Position numbers and translations under genes: made by a program
Shown here: positions 32,957 to 41,221 of the stretch, piece after piece
Position numbering within the stretch: the first letter of the stretch is position 1
Layout of the letters: every line of letters starts with the position of its first letter
The notes under the pieces: model-generated
Database searches by the model: none
Told to the model about the DNA's origin: nothing
The model's input: the letters and a program-made list of their open reading frames with translations, nothing else
Assembly (NCBI GenBank): GCA_030749435.1
Contig: JASMKH010000015.1
Coordinates: 1 to 60,615, forward strand
Length of the DNA: 60,615 bases
Reading direction: 5' to 3'
From: Phycisphaerales bacterium
GTDB taxonomy: Bacteria; Planctomycetota; Phycisphaerae; Phycisphaerales; SM1A02

Positions 32957-35326
32957 TCACTCGCACGGACCGAAGTTACCGATGACCATGAGCAGGTCGT
33001 CGATGTTGACCAGTCCGTTGTCGTCGACGTCGCCATCGCACTCGCCGGTGCAGGCGAAGTTGCCGATGACAGTCAGCAGGTCGTCAATGTTGACCGTGCC
33101 GTTTCCATCGTCGTCGCCGGGACATGGGTCCTTGATGACGTCGATCTCGCCGATGACCGTGCCGTTGTTCTCCACCGTCTCGTACCAGACGGTACGAGTG
33201 CCCGTGTTGAACGTGGCGCCAGCCTCGATCACGAGGTGCTTGGCATAGATGGTCTCCTCGCCAACTGCGTTGTCGTGGTTGTCAACAACCAGGACGTCGG
33301 AGCCGGACTCAATGACCAGTTGACCGAGCGGGAAGTGTCCGTCGATCGTTCGATCGATGCCATCGGTGCTGCTGCCCACGTCGGTGCTCATGGCCTCGAT
33401 CGTCGTCGAACCGCCGGACTCGCCGGTTGCCGCCAATGTCGCCTCATCCATGATGAACCGATCATGATCGTCGATCGCGATGTCGATGTTGCCACCGACG
33501 GAGAGCATCCAGTTTGCATGCGGCATGATGAGCTCGGCGGCGGCACCCGCGATGTAGTCGCCGCTGACGCGGAGACCGTCGCCCATGACGGGATCGCCAC
33601 CACCGGCCAGCGGACCAGTGTCGACGTCACCGAGGATCGTGCCGTTGTTGGTCAGGCTACCGAGGATGTAGAGCGGTCCTCGGTTCACGGTGATGAGACC
33701 GTCATTGACCAGACTGCCCGAGAGCACGGTCTCGTCATTGCACTGAACGGTACCAACAGATCCATTGGTCAGATCGGTAACGAAGGTGCCAGCGGTACTC
33801 ATGTAGTTGTGATTGTCCATCGATCCTGCGGCGATGACGGCATTGCCGAGGGTCGTCATGGAACCGAAGTTGGACAGGCTTCCCGTCGCAACAAGCGACC
33901 CGCCGGACATGACCAGCATGTCACCGGAGGCGCTGGTTGCAGCGGACTGGAACTCAACACCGGCGCCACTTCGAACGAAGGTGGTACCCGTCGCATTGAT
34001 GGAAGCAGCGTCGGCGAGAACGCCTGTGCCACTGAAGCCGCTGTTCACGTCGTTGACGGTGGATCCGCCGGATCCGGTCACGACTGCCCCGTTGGCGAGC
34101 GTGATGGTTCCTGCCTGATCGATGCCACCCTCGACAACATTCATGTAGAGGCTCTTGCCCATGAAGTTGACGTCAGACTCGGCGTTGAAGAACTCGGCCT
34201 CACCCTCAATCGTGTCGCCGTTGTCGGCGGCGAAGATCGCTTCGGCAGCAGTGTCGGAGATGAGACCGCTGTTGAGGTTGGTGTAGGGAGTGATTTCACA
34301 GGCGTCGAGTTCGCCGTTGCCGTTCTGGTCACCGCCGTCGGCAATGTCGCAGGAGTCTGGCCGGCCGTTGCCGTCGCAGTCATCCTCATCGCCATTGTCA
34401 ATGTCGCATGCGTCCGGAACACCGTTGCCGTTGCAATCTTCACCAAGATCGCACACATCCATGAGTCCGTCGCCGTTGCAGTCAGCAGCGCCGTCGGCGA
34501 TATCGCACTCATCCGGGATGCCGTTGCCGTCACAATCATCCGATGTGCCGTCAAGGATGTCATCGGGATCGTTGACGCCGTTTCCGTTGCAGTCGATGAA
34601 CTCGCAGGCATCGAGAATGCCGTTGTCATCGCTGTCACCACCGGCGGCGAAGTCACAGCGGTCTGCGATGCCGTTTTCATCGCAGTCGCCGTCCATGACT
34701 TCGTCATAGGTGATGAAGATGTCGTCGGTGAACTGCCACGTGACGTCGGCGTCGTCTCGTCCCTGGAACAGGGCAGAGACATTGACGGATGAGTCGGCGC
34801 CGAGCACTGTCAAGCGTGCAATGAAGACACCGTTGACCGTTTCGCAGTCAACGCTCTCGATCCCTTCCGGCACACCCTGCGGCTCGGTTGGGATGACGAA
34901 CCATGTGCCGTTATTGGTGCTGACATCACCGCCGTTCTCGAAGTCGGTGAAGTCGATGCCAATATTCTGGAGTGCGTTGTCCACGTTGCTCAGGCGGCCG
35001 ATCGTGACGAATGAGTCAAACTCCATCGACGGCTGCATGGGCCAGAAGCCCTCATTGTTCTCGAGCGATGTCGGTCCGCAGAAACTGTTCTGGTAGAACG
35101 ATCCGTCAGTCGAGACCAGTTTGGGCGACATCGAGTTGCCGGCGACCGCGTCGAGGCGGTTATTCGCGTCCAGCACGGCAATCACATCAATGGTGTAATT
35201 GAACCCGCCGGTGTCCACCAGATTGGTGCCTACGACTCGGTAGTCGAGCCCCTGCATTCCGGCCAGTGCGGTGCCTGCGCAGACCATCGCACCAGCTGCA
35301 GCGGCAGCATTCGATAGCGTTCTCAT
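32957..35326 (-). CDS. Large secreted protein with Ca-binding repeats and a dockerin-like C-terminus
   Basis: 789-residue extracellular protein. Signal peptide MRTLSNAAAAAGAMVCAGTALA. After an N-terminal beta domain (to about 200) come many D-C-D-x-N-G-x-x-D-x-C-D type repeats (about 215-345) resembling thrombospondin type 3 calcium loops, then a beta-helix-like stretch rich in Gly, Ser and Thr (NSGFSGTGVLADAAS, FGSMTTLGNAVIAAGSMDN). The end holds two dockerin-like loops, GDDDGNGTVNIDDLLTVIGNF and GDVDDNGLVNIDDLLMVIGNF, joined by a linker with CTGEC. Enzyme activity is not evident; a structural or adhesive role is likely. AAGGA lies before ATG 35326. Confidence 0.85.
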   Translation of the reverse strand: MRTLSNAAAAAGAMVCAGTALAGMQGLDYRVVGTNLVDTGGFNYTIDVIAVLDANNRLDAVAGNSMSPKLVSTDGSFYQNSFCGPTSLENNEGFWPMQPSMEFDSFVTIGRLSNVDNALQNIGIDFTDFENGGDVSTNNGTWFVIPTEPQGVPEGIESVDCETVNGVFIARLTVLGADSSVNVSALFQGRDDADVTWQFTDDIFITYDEVMDGDCDENGIADRCDFAAGGDSDDNGILDACEFIDCNGNGVNDPDDILDGTSDDCDGNGIPDECDIADGAADCNGDGLMDVCDLGEDCNGNGVPDACDIDNGDEDDCDGNGRPDSCDIADGGDQNGNGELDACEITPYTNLNSGLISDTAAEAIFAADNGDTIEGEAEFFNAESDVNFMGKSLYMNVVEGGIDQAGTITLANGAVVTGSGGSTVNDVNSGFSGTGVLADAASINATGTTFVRSGAGVEFQSAATSASGDMLVMSGGSLVATGSLSNFGSMTTLGNAVIAAGSMDNHNYMSTAGTFVTDLTNGSVGTVQCNDETVLSGSLVNDGLITVNRGPLYILGSLTNNGTILGDVDTGPLAGGGDPVMGDGLRVSGDYIAGAAAELIMPHANWMLSVGGNIDIAIDDHDRFIMDEATLAATGESGGSTTIEAMSTDVGSSTDGIDRTIDGHFPLGQLVIESGSDVLVVDNHDNAVGEETIYAKHLVIEAGATFNTGTRTVWYETVENNGTVIGEIDVIKDPCPGDDDGNGTVNIDDLLTVIGNFACTGECDGDVDDNGLVNIDDLLMVIGNFGPCE

Positions 35327-35732
35327 GTGTTCCTTCTCCTCTCAGAACCTCTCTTCTTCCCGTCGCGGGCGCGGGGTGAGCTACGCCCCCCTCCCACCTC
35401 GCGTGACGGTAAGGCCTCACCGTAGCGGCAATTCAGAGCCGGTTGTCCGAAAAGCAGTCAGAATTATCGGGCGATCACTGCGGTCGCAGTCCCCCCCCAG
35501 GGAGGCTGAAAAGCGTCTTTTTTCAGGAAGAAAACGGCGATAAAGCACCTCCCCATCGCGATTTAGAGAAACACGTGCCCCTGGCGGTCCATTCAATGGT
35601 GGCCCAGAAGCGGCCATTCGTCCGATACCAAGGGTCAGGTCGAGGCCGTTCTACGCCTGCGACGGCATCGCGCCTCAGGCCATGGTCAGGCGGACCGACA
35701 GGGAGGTCGGAATCCGCGAGGAGACATGCAGC
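35327..35732. other. 406-bp divergent intergenic region with small inverted repeats
   Basis: No gene of useful length. It contains the near-palindrome ACGGTAAGGCCTCACCGT (35406-35423), which as minus-strand RNA forms a 7-bp stem with a GGCC loop in the leader of the 32957-35326 gene, and CTGAAAA (35506-35512) pairing with TTTTCAG (35520-35526). The stretch 35440-35560 is more A/T-rich than its surroundings and may hold promoters for both directions, but I see no convincing -35/-10 pair. Confidence 0.5.
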
Positions 35733-35966
35733 ATGAATGCAATGGCAACTATCAAGGGCTGGGCACGCGAGTTGATCGATCTCTCGCTACTCTTCATCGC
35801 AGTCGGCGTGATCGTTCAGATCATCTTCGGCAAGGATGACAGTTGGTACTTCGGTGGTATCACCGAGCGACTGATGGGATTCATCAACGAGCTTGGTCAG
35901 GGCGGTTTCGTCGGCCTGATCGCGCTGCTCGTGATCATCTACGTCTTCTCGAAGCGCGGCGGCTGA
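35733..35966 (+). CDS. Small two-helix membrane protein
   Basis: 77-residue inner-membrane protein of unknown role. It has two hydrophobic segments, DLSLLFIAVGVIVQIIFG (about 13-30) and GFVGLIALLVIIYVFS (about 55-71), separated by a short loop, and a basic end SKRGG. GAGGAG (35718-35723) lies 9 nt before ATG 35733. A hairpin terminator follows, so it is monocistronic. It might be a subunit of a larger membrane assembly, but nothing nearby points to one. Confidence 0.75.
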   Translation: MNAMATIKGWARELIDLSLLFIAVGVIVQIIFGKDDSWYFGGITERLMGFINELGQGGFVGLIALLVIIYVFSKRGG

Positions 35967-35991
35967 TCGCCCGCACCAGAATGACTGAACG

Positions 35992-36023
35992 CAGCCGCCC
36001 GTCTCTTCGGAGGCGGGCGGCTG
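35992..36023 (+). terminator. Hairpin terminator with UUCG loop
   Basis: CAGCCGCCCG (35992-36001) pairs with CGGGCGGCTG (36014-36023), and the inner TCTC pairs with GAGG (one G-T) around TTCG, giving a 14-bp stem capped by a cUUCGg tetraloop. It ends the small membrane protein gene and lies before the end of the convergent mutase gene. Confidence 0.8.
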
Positions 36024-36068
36024 TTGTAGTGACTCAAGCGTCAATCACGTATCGCCCTGCGGCCGTGT

Positions 36069-37730
36069 TCACCACTCTGGTCCGCTTGCATACCGACCGA
36101 ACACGTCCGCCATCGCCTGCACCATTTCGCCCAGCGTGCAGTTGGCGTGTGCGCCTGCGATGAGTGACGGCATCAAGTTGGCGTCCCTGCGGGCATCGGC
36201 TCGGATGGCGTCGAGCGCGGCCTGGGCCGAACCCTCGTCACGTCGCTTCTTGAAGTCAGCCAGGCGCTCGCACTGTGTCGTTTCGACTTCGTGGGGAATC
36301 TGCAGGATGTCAACCTGATGATCTTCGTTGCCTTCGGTGAAGGCATTCACACCGACGATCACGCGGTCCCCCGCCTCCATCTCCTGCCCGAACCGGTAAC
36401 TGGCCTCGGCGATCGAGCGGCGGAAGTAGCCCTTGTGAATGCCAGCGACGACGCCGCCCATGTCGTCGATCTCGCTGATGATGGCGTCGGCATCTTCCTG
36501 CATGCGATCGGTGAGCGCTTCGACGTACCAGCTGCCACCGAGCGGGTCGACCGTGCGGGTGACACCGGTTTCCTCGTTGAGAATTTGTTGCGTCCGCAGC
36601 GCCACGCGCACACTCGTTTCCGTGGGCAGGCCGAGCGTTTCGTCCATGCTGTCGGTGTGCAGACTCTGGCAGCCGCCGAGCACGCCTGCCATCGCCTGAT
36701 AGGCGACGCGGACGATGTTGTTGAGGGGCTGCTGCTCGGTGAGGGAGCAACCTGCCGTTTGCACATGGGTCCGCATGAGGAGTGAGCGGTCGTTCTTGGC
36801 GCCAAAGCGATCCCGCATGGCCATGGCCCAAATGCGGCGGGCAGCGCGGAGCTTGCAGATCTCCTCAAAGAACTCGTTATGCGAATTGAAGAAGAAGGAG
36901 AGCCGCGGCGCAAAGGTATCGACGTCCAGTCCTCGCGCTACGGCAGCTTCGACATATTCCATGCCGTCGCGGAGCGTGAAAGCGAGTTCCTGAGTCGCCG
37001 TCGAGCCCGCCTCGCGAATGTGGTAGCCGCTGATCGAGACGCTGTTCCAGCGGGGGAGATGCAGGGTGGCATGTTCGATCGTGTCCACAACAAGTTTGAC
37101 GGACGCCTCTGGCGGATAGATGAACTCGTTCTGGCTGTGGAACTCCTTGAGGATGTCGTTCTGCAGCGTGCCGCCGAGTTTCGCCGGGTCGATGCCGCGC
37201 TGCTCGGCCATGGCGATATACATGGCCCAGATGACGCAGGCCGGACCATTGATTGTCTGGCTGACGGTGACCTCATCGACCGGGATGTCGGCGTACAGGC
37301 GGTGCATGTCCTCGATCGTGTCGATCGCGACCCCGCAGCGGCCGACCTCGCCGAGACTCAGCCCATCGTCGCTGTCACGGCCCATGAGGGTGGGCAGGTC
37401 GAATGCCGTCGAGAGTCCGGTGTTGGTGCCCTTGGCGTTCTCGAGGAGGTACTTGAAGCGGGCATTCGTATCATCGGCGCTGCCGAAGCCGGCAAACTGC
37501 CGCATGGTCCAGCCGCGGGTGCGATACATGCCGGGGTGAACGCCACGGGTGTAGGGGAATTGGCCGGGCTCACCGATGCGATCACGCACCTCACCTGGGT
37601 TGCCAGGGCTGGTCGTCTCAACCTGGTCGGGTCCGTACAGACGGTCGATGACGTAGCCCGAGAGGCTGACATTGGCCGGGTCGGCCGAGCCTTCGCTGGC
37701 GTGCTTGGTGGTGGGGTCTGGCGTGGTCAT
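36069..37730 (-). CDS. Acyl-CoA mutase large subunit (methylmalonyl/isobutyryl-CoA mutase family)
   Basis: Substrate-binding TIM-barrel subunit of an adenosylcobalamin-dependent carbon-skeleton mutase. The 553-residue product has PYTRGVHPGMYRTRGWTMRQ (60-78), LSTAFDLPT, GTLQNDILKEF, SISGYHIREAGSTATQELAF, FFFNSHNEFFEE, QTAGCSLTEQQPLNNIVR, and DPLGGSWYVEALT. It stops after the barrel; the B12-binding domain is a separate protein and is not in the window. At the place of the carboxylate-binding Arg (Arg207 of P. shermanii methylmalonyl-CoA mutase, in VRNTYIYPP), this protein has Gln200 (SQNEFIYPP), as in isobutyryl- and 2-hydroxyisobutyryl-CoA mutases. GGAGA lies before ATG 37730. Confidence 0.9.
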   Translation of the reverse strand: MTTPDPTTKHASEGSADPANVSLSGYVIDRLYGPDQVETTSPGNPGEVRDRIGEPGQFPYTRGVHPGMYRTRGWTMRQFAGFGSADDTNARFKYLLENAKGTNTGLSTAFDLPTLMGRDSDDGLSLGEVGRCGVAIDTIEDMHRLYADIPVDEVTVSQTINGPACVIWAMYIAMAEQRGIDPAKLGGTLQNDILKEFHSQNEFIYPPEASVKLVVDTIEHATLHLPRWNSVSISGYHIREAGSTATQELAFTLRDGMEYVEAAVARGLDVDTFAPRLSFFFNSHNEFFEEICKLRAARRIWAMAMRDRFGAKNDRSLLMRTHVQTAGCSLTEQQPLNNIVRVAYQAMAGVLGGCQSLHTDSMDETLGLPTETSVRVALRTQQILNEETGVTRTVDPLGGSWYVEALTDRMQEDADAIISEIDDMGGVVAGIHKGYFRRSIAEASYRFGQEMEAGDRVIVGVNAFTEGNEDHQVDILQIPHEVETTQCERLADFKKRRDEGSAQAALDAIRADARRDANLMPSLIAGAHANCTLGEMVQAMADVFGRYASGPEW

Positions 37731-37828
37731 GACGCGGATTCTCCGATTCGCTCAAGGGCGGCGATTGTATCTCGGGGCTGGTCGCCGGGCGTTGTGGAAG
37801 CCACGCCAAGGGCCGAAGCAGGTCCGAA

Positions 37829-38983
37829 TCAGTGCTGCGGAGTCTCGGGGCCCCCCGTGGGCTCATCCCTGTCGTCAATCAGATCGACGGGGGGAGGCGT
37901 TGTGGGGGGAGGCGGCCCGGTCGGCTTCGGGGCGGTCTGCTCCGCCCCGTCTGACGTTGCGGGCGGTGCCGCAGTGGCTGCGGGTGCTGGAGGTGGTGCG
38001 ACCGCGTGCTCTGAGACGCGTCGTGTGGACCTGCCAGGCACCCGGGCGTGGTGCGGGGGCGCCTTGAGCACGGTGCCTGCCGGCACAATGCCCCAGTGCA
38101 TGGCCTCGTCTTCTGAATCGTCTCCGGGCGGCGTCCACATCGTATGGAAATGCAGCACCAGGTCGTGCCCTGCAGGGACATCGACTTCGAACACCCGCTC
38201 GCCGGTCTTGATGTCAATGACCGAGACGCGGCGGCTCGCGCCCGTGTCCGTCCAGGTCATGGTGGAATGGGGACCGGCTTCGTGCGGCTTCGTCGCTGGC
38301 CTGGTCGTCTGTGTTTCGGCCGACACCGGGTGTTCCCGGGCGGCTGGCGCCTCAGTGATGGCAGGCTCCTCGCCGGCAACCGCCGCTTCGGGCGGTGCGT
38401 CGGCCTGACTGCCCGAGTCCGCCGTGTCCTCGCCGCTCGGCTCGGCGGCGGAGTGCGTACGCGCTGCTTCAGGCTCGTCAGCGGGGGCGGTGCCGGGCTC
38501 ATCGGTCGCCGAGTCGGGATCATCCGCCGCCGCGGCCTCAGGGATCGGCACTTCGAACGGCACGACTTCAGCGGTGGGGTCGGGGGGTGTATAGGACTCC
38601 GGCGTTCGGAAGAAGACGTCAATCCGCCGATTCCATGCGTGGGGTACTTCAACCGAATCGTCCAAGGTGCCGACCCAGCGGCCCAGCGGGAGCAGGTCGT
38701 AGCGCATGATGTCCGGCGCCTCGGGGTGTTCCTGGGGGTCCTTGTGCTCGTAGAACTGCACGGACAACTGCTTGCCCAGCGGGATGTCGTATTCGAAGAC
38801 GGTCTCGCCCGTGCGTGTGTCCACGATGGCCACTGTCTTGGAGCAGGCGGCAGTGGACTCCCAGGTCAGGGGGCTGGACGTGCCCGCCGCGCTGGGGAGC
38901 AGGCCTCCGCCTTTGAGCGTGCAGCCACCTGCCAGAAGGATTCCGATCAGTCCAAGGCATTCAGCCAGACACCGACGCCGCAT
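37829..38983 (-). CDS. Lipoprotein with a duplicated beta domain and Pro-rich linkers
   Basis: 384-residue lipoprotein of unknown function. Lipobox LLAGGC near residue 21. Two copies of a short beta unit occur: KTVAIVDTRTGETVFEYDIP followed by LGKQLSVQFYEH, and RRVSVIDIKTGERVFEVDVP followed by AGHDLVLHFHT. They are separated by an Ala/Glu/Pro-rich acidic linker of about 130 residues, and a Pro-rich tail follows. ATG 38983 has AAGGAGA upstream; the longer frame to 39022 is not used. It diverges from ispF. Confidence 0.75.
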   Translation of the reverse strand: MRRRCLAECLGLIGILLAGGCTLKGGGLLPSAAGTSSPLTWESTAACSKTVAIVDTRTGETVFEYDIPLGKQLSVQFYEHKDPQEHPEAPDIMRYDLLPLGRWVGTLDDSVEVPHAWNRRIDVFFRTPESYTPPDPTAEVVPFEVPIPEAAAADDPDSATDEPGTAPADEPEAARTHSAAEPSGEDTADSGSQADAPPEAAVAGEEPAITEAPAAREHPVSAETQTTRPATKPHEAGPHSTMTWTDTGASRRVSVIDIKTGERVFEVDVPAGHDLVLHFHTMWTPPGDDSEDEAMHWGIVPAGTVLKAPPHHARVPGRSTRRVSEHAVAPPPAPAATAAPPATSDGAEQTAPKPTGPPPPTTPPPVDLIDDRDEPTGGPETPQH

Positions 38984-39062
38984 TGAGACATCTCCTTGCA
39001 CAGGTGGCACCGCCTGCCACACGGGCCATGCTATCCGGACACTGGGGCAGGGTGGTATCGGC

Positions 39063-39068
39063 TACGCT
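39063..39068 (+). promoter_or_regulatory. -10 box TACGCT of ispF
   Basis: TACGCT ends 6 nt before ATG 39075 and there is no Shine-Dalgarno sequence, so the message should be leaderless. Confidence 0.45.
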
Positions 39069-39074
39069 TCCGGC

Positions 39075-39599
39075 ATGCCTCCATTCAGGATTGGGCACGG
39101 CTACGACTTGCATCGTCTTGAGCCCCTTGAGCCCGAGGGCCGTGGTCGGCCATGTGTGCTGGGCGGTGTCCTGTTCGACCACCCGCTGGGGCCCGTCGGG
39201 CACTCGGATGGGGATGCGGTCCTTCACGCCCTCACGGATGCCCTGCTCGGCGCGATCGGGGAGCCGGACATCGGCCAGTTGTTCCCTGACACGGACCCCC
39301 GGCACGATGGGCAGGACAGCGGGGTCTTCCTGCAGGAAGCCATGCGACGGGTCACTGCCAGGGGATTCTGCCTCGGCAATGTGGATATCACCGTGGTGTG
39401 CGAGCGACCGAAGATCGGCCCCCGCCGGGACGAGATCTGCAATCGCGTCGCCTCCCTGCTCGATTGCGACCCCGGATGCGTGAACGTCAAAGGCAAGACG
39501 CACGAAGGCGTCGATGCGGTTGGCGAGGGCCGTGCCATTGAGGTTCATGTCGTGGTGCTGCTTGCCTCGGCGAGTCGCGTGGCGAAGGATGAGGCATGA
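39075..39599 (+). CDS. ispF: 2-C-methyl-D-erythritol 2,4-cyclodiphosphate synthase
   Basis: Zinc-dependent enzyme of the non-mevalonate isoprenoid pathway. The 174-residue product starts MPPFRIGHGYDLHRLEP with the metal-binding DxH (YDLH), then VGHSDGDAVLHALTDALLGA, IGQLFPDTDP, VDITVVCERPKIGPRRDEI, and KGKTHEGVDAVGEGRAIEVH. ATG 39075 is supported by the family's short N-terminus and the -10 box just before it. The stop overlaps the next gene by 4 nt, so the two are coupled. Confidence 0.96.
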   Translation: MPPFRIGHGYDLHRLEPLEPEGRGRPCVLGGVLFDHPLGPVGHSDGDAVLHALTDALLGAIGEPDIGQLFPDTDPRHDGQDSGVFLQEAMRRVTARGFCLGNVDITVVCERPKIGPRRDEICNRVASLLDCDPGCVNVKGKTHEGVDAVGEGRAIEVHVVVLLASASRVAKDEA

Positions 39600-40387
39600 C
39601 CCTCATGGTGATGCTGTCTGCCGCTGCAGTGATGTTGATGATGGCTCAGTTCGAGCCGCCACACCCTTCGCCTGTCGACGCGGCTCTTGAGTCGATTGAA
39701 CGGGCGGGCGTTGGACTGCACGCCATGACGGCGACGATCGCGTACCGGAAGGACGATGCGCTTCTTGGGGGCGGAGAACTTCGAACCGGGGAACTGGTGT
39801 ATGACGCGAATCCAGAGGGTTCGCCCCGGCTCGCGATTGCGTTTGAGTATCGGATCGATCTTGGGAGCAATGAACGACGTGAGGAGCGCAAGCAACTGGT
39901 CTTCGACAGCGGTTGGATTGTCGAGCGGGACGAGGCGGCGAAGCAGTTCATCAAGCGTCAGATCGTGCGTCCCGGGGACACGGCGGATCCCATGCGGCTT
40001 GGCGGTCCCTTCCCCTTGCCGATCGGCCAGAAGCGGGCCGACGTCATCAGTCGATTCGAGGTGAGCATGCTCGAACCACCGCCGGACCGCTTCGCCGTTC
40101 CGAAGCCGGATTCAATGACCCTGACCGGACTTCACCTTGTTCCACGAGCAGGCTCGGCCGAGGCAGAGGACTGGGCGAGCATCGACCTCTGGTATGACCA
40201 ATCGACATGGCTTCCCGTTGGCGTGATTGCAACGGAAGTCAACGGTGATCAGCGGCGGATTCGGCTCATCAAGACGTTGACGCACAAGTCCTTGCCGGAG
40301 GCATCGGCCTCGATGCTCTCCATCGAGACGCCTGACGAAGGATGGTCGGTTGACGTGCAGCCGTGGGTCGAGGCTCAGGATCCCTGA
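39596..40387 (+). CDS. Exported protein with LolA-like fold (predicted)
   Basis: 263-residue protein with a signal peptide (MTLMVMLSAAAVMLMMA). The rest looks like a half-barrel of the LolA/LolB/outer-membrane lipoprotein-sorting type: ALESIERAGVGLHAMTATIAYRKD, GELVYDANPEGSPRLAIAFEY, QLVFDSGWIVERDEAAKQFIKRQ, and IDLWYDQSTWLPVGVIATEVNGDQRRI. It lacks a lipobox. It may carry lipids or be an unrelated sensor of the same fold. The start overlaps ispF (ATGA), and the gene is convergent with the SDR gene, sharing 13 bp at their ends. Confidence 0.7.
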   Translation: MTLMVMLSAAAVMLMMAQFEPPHPSPVDAALESIERAGVGLHAMTATIAYRKDDALLGGGELRTGELVYDANPEGSPRLAIAFEYRIDLGSNERREERKQLVFDSGWIVERDEAAKQFIKRQIVRPGDTADPMRLGGPFPLPIGQKRADVISRFEVSMLEPPPDRFAVPKPDSMTLTGLHLVPRAGSAEAEDWASIDLWYDQSTWLPVGVIATEVNGDQRRIRLIKTLTHKSLPEASASMLSIETPDEGWSVDVQPWVEAQDP

Positions 40388-41220
40388 TCCGATCCGTCAC
40401 GTCGCTCGTCGAGCATTCGCCGCATCTGACGGTCCATGAGGGTTGGTCTGAGTGCCCGCATGGCGGCCGTCAATCGAACGATCACGCTGGTCCAGACTTC
40501 GGGAACCGGCTTTCGGAGGCACTTGAGAATGCTATTGGCGACCTGTTCCGGTCGTTGCCTGAAGAACTTCGGAGTGAGGTGTACTCCGGTTCGCTCGGTG
40601 GAGCGGCCACTGACCCTGGCCGAGACGTCGAAGAACTCGGTTGTCGTGGTAATCGGGTGCACCGTCGAGACGTGAATACCCGACGGCGCCAACTCCAGCC
40701 GCATGGCCTGGCAGAACAGATCCTGCGCCGCCTTGGTGGCGGCGTAGGCGCCGTGGTACGGCGGCGAGAACTTCGACACGCATGATGCGCACGCCAACAG
40801 GTGCCCGCCGCTGCGGGCAGCGAGCATTCGCCTGGCAGCCTCGGTCAACAGGGTGTGCGCCGCGAAGAAATTGACTTCAAAGATGGAGCGAACGTCTTCG
40901 TCCGTCGTAGCGTGCCCGGCCCGGTCCAAGCCCCGGCCGGCATTGGCGAACACCGCCCATGGTGGCCCGAACTCAGACGCTGCGGCATCCAGCAGTTCCG
41001 CTGCGTGGTCTCCCTGGGTGACGTCGGCAGGGACGACGTGGGCCTTTCCGCCAGCAGCCACAATGGTCTGCCGCGTCGCTTCCAGCGGTTCGATCCGTCT
41101 TCCAGCCAGCACGACAGGCATGCCCGCCGCAGCGCACGCCGAGGCGGTCGCTGCACCAATTCCTGAGCCGCCGCCGGTGATGACGATCGGCTTACCGTCG
41201 AGTTGCACGCGCCTTGGCAT
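40375..41220 (-). CDS. Short-chain dehydrogenase/reductase
   Basis: 281-residue classical SDR. NAD(P)-binding GGGSGIG, NAG after VFANAGRG, catalytic SCVSKFSPPYHGAYAATK (Ser, Tyr-x3-Lys), and VHPITTTT. GRR after the second strand suggests NADP preference. A C-terminal tail of about 60 residues (RPEQVANSILKCLRKP and on) is longer than in minimal SDRs and may form a helical lid. ATG 41220 begins MPRRVQLDGK and lies 1 nt after the stop of the acyl-CoA carboxylase gene, so it is in that operon; a longer frame to 41496 overlaps that gene and is rejected. Confidence 0.87.
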   Translation of the reverse strand: MPRRVQLDGKPIVITGGGSGIGAATASACAAAGMPVVLAGRRIEPLEATRQTIVAAGGKAHVVPADVTQGDHAAELLDAAASEFGPPWAVFANAGRGLDRAGHATTDEDVRSIFEVNFFAAHTLLTEAARRMLAARSGGHLLACASCVSKFSPPYHGAYAATKAAQDLFCQAMRLELAPSGIHVSTVHPITTTTEFFDVSARVSGRSTERTGVHLTPKFFRQRPEQVANSILKCLRKPVPEVWTSVIVRLTAAMRALRPTLMDRQMRRMLDERRDGSDQGS

Positions 41221-41221
41221 G

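Noticed and set aside
36069-37730. Gene as the complete methylmalonyl-CoA mutase
   Set aside because: The B12-binding domain is missing, the protein stops after the barrel, and the substrate-carboxylate Arg is Gln.
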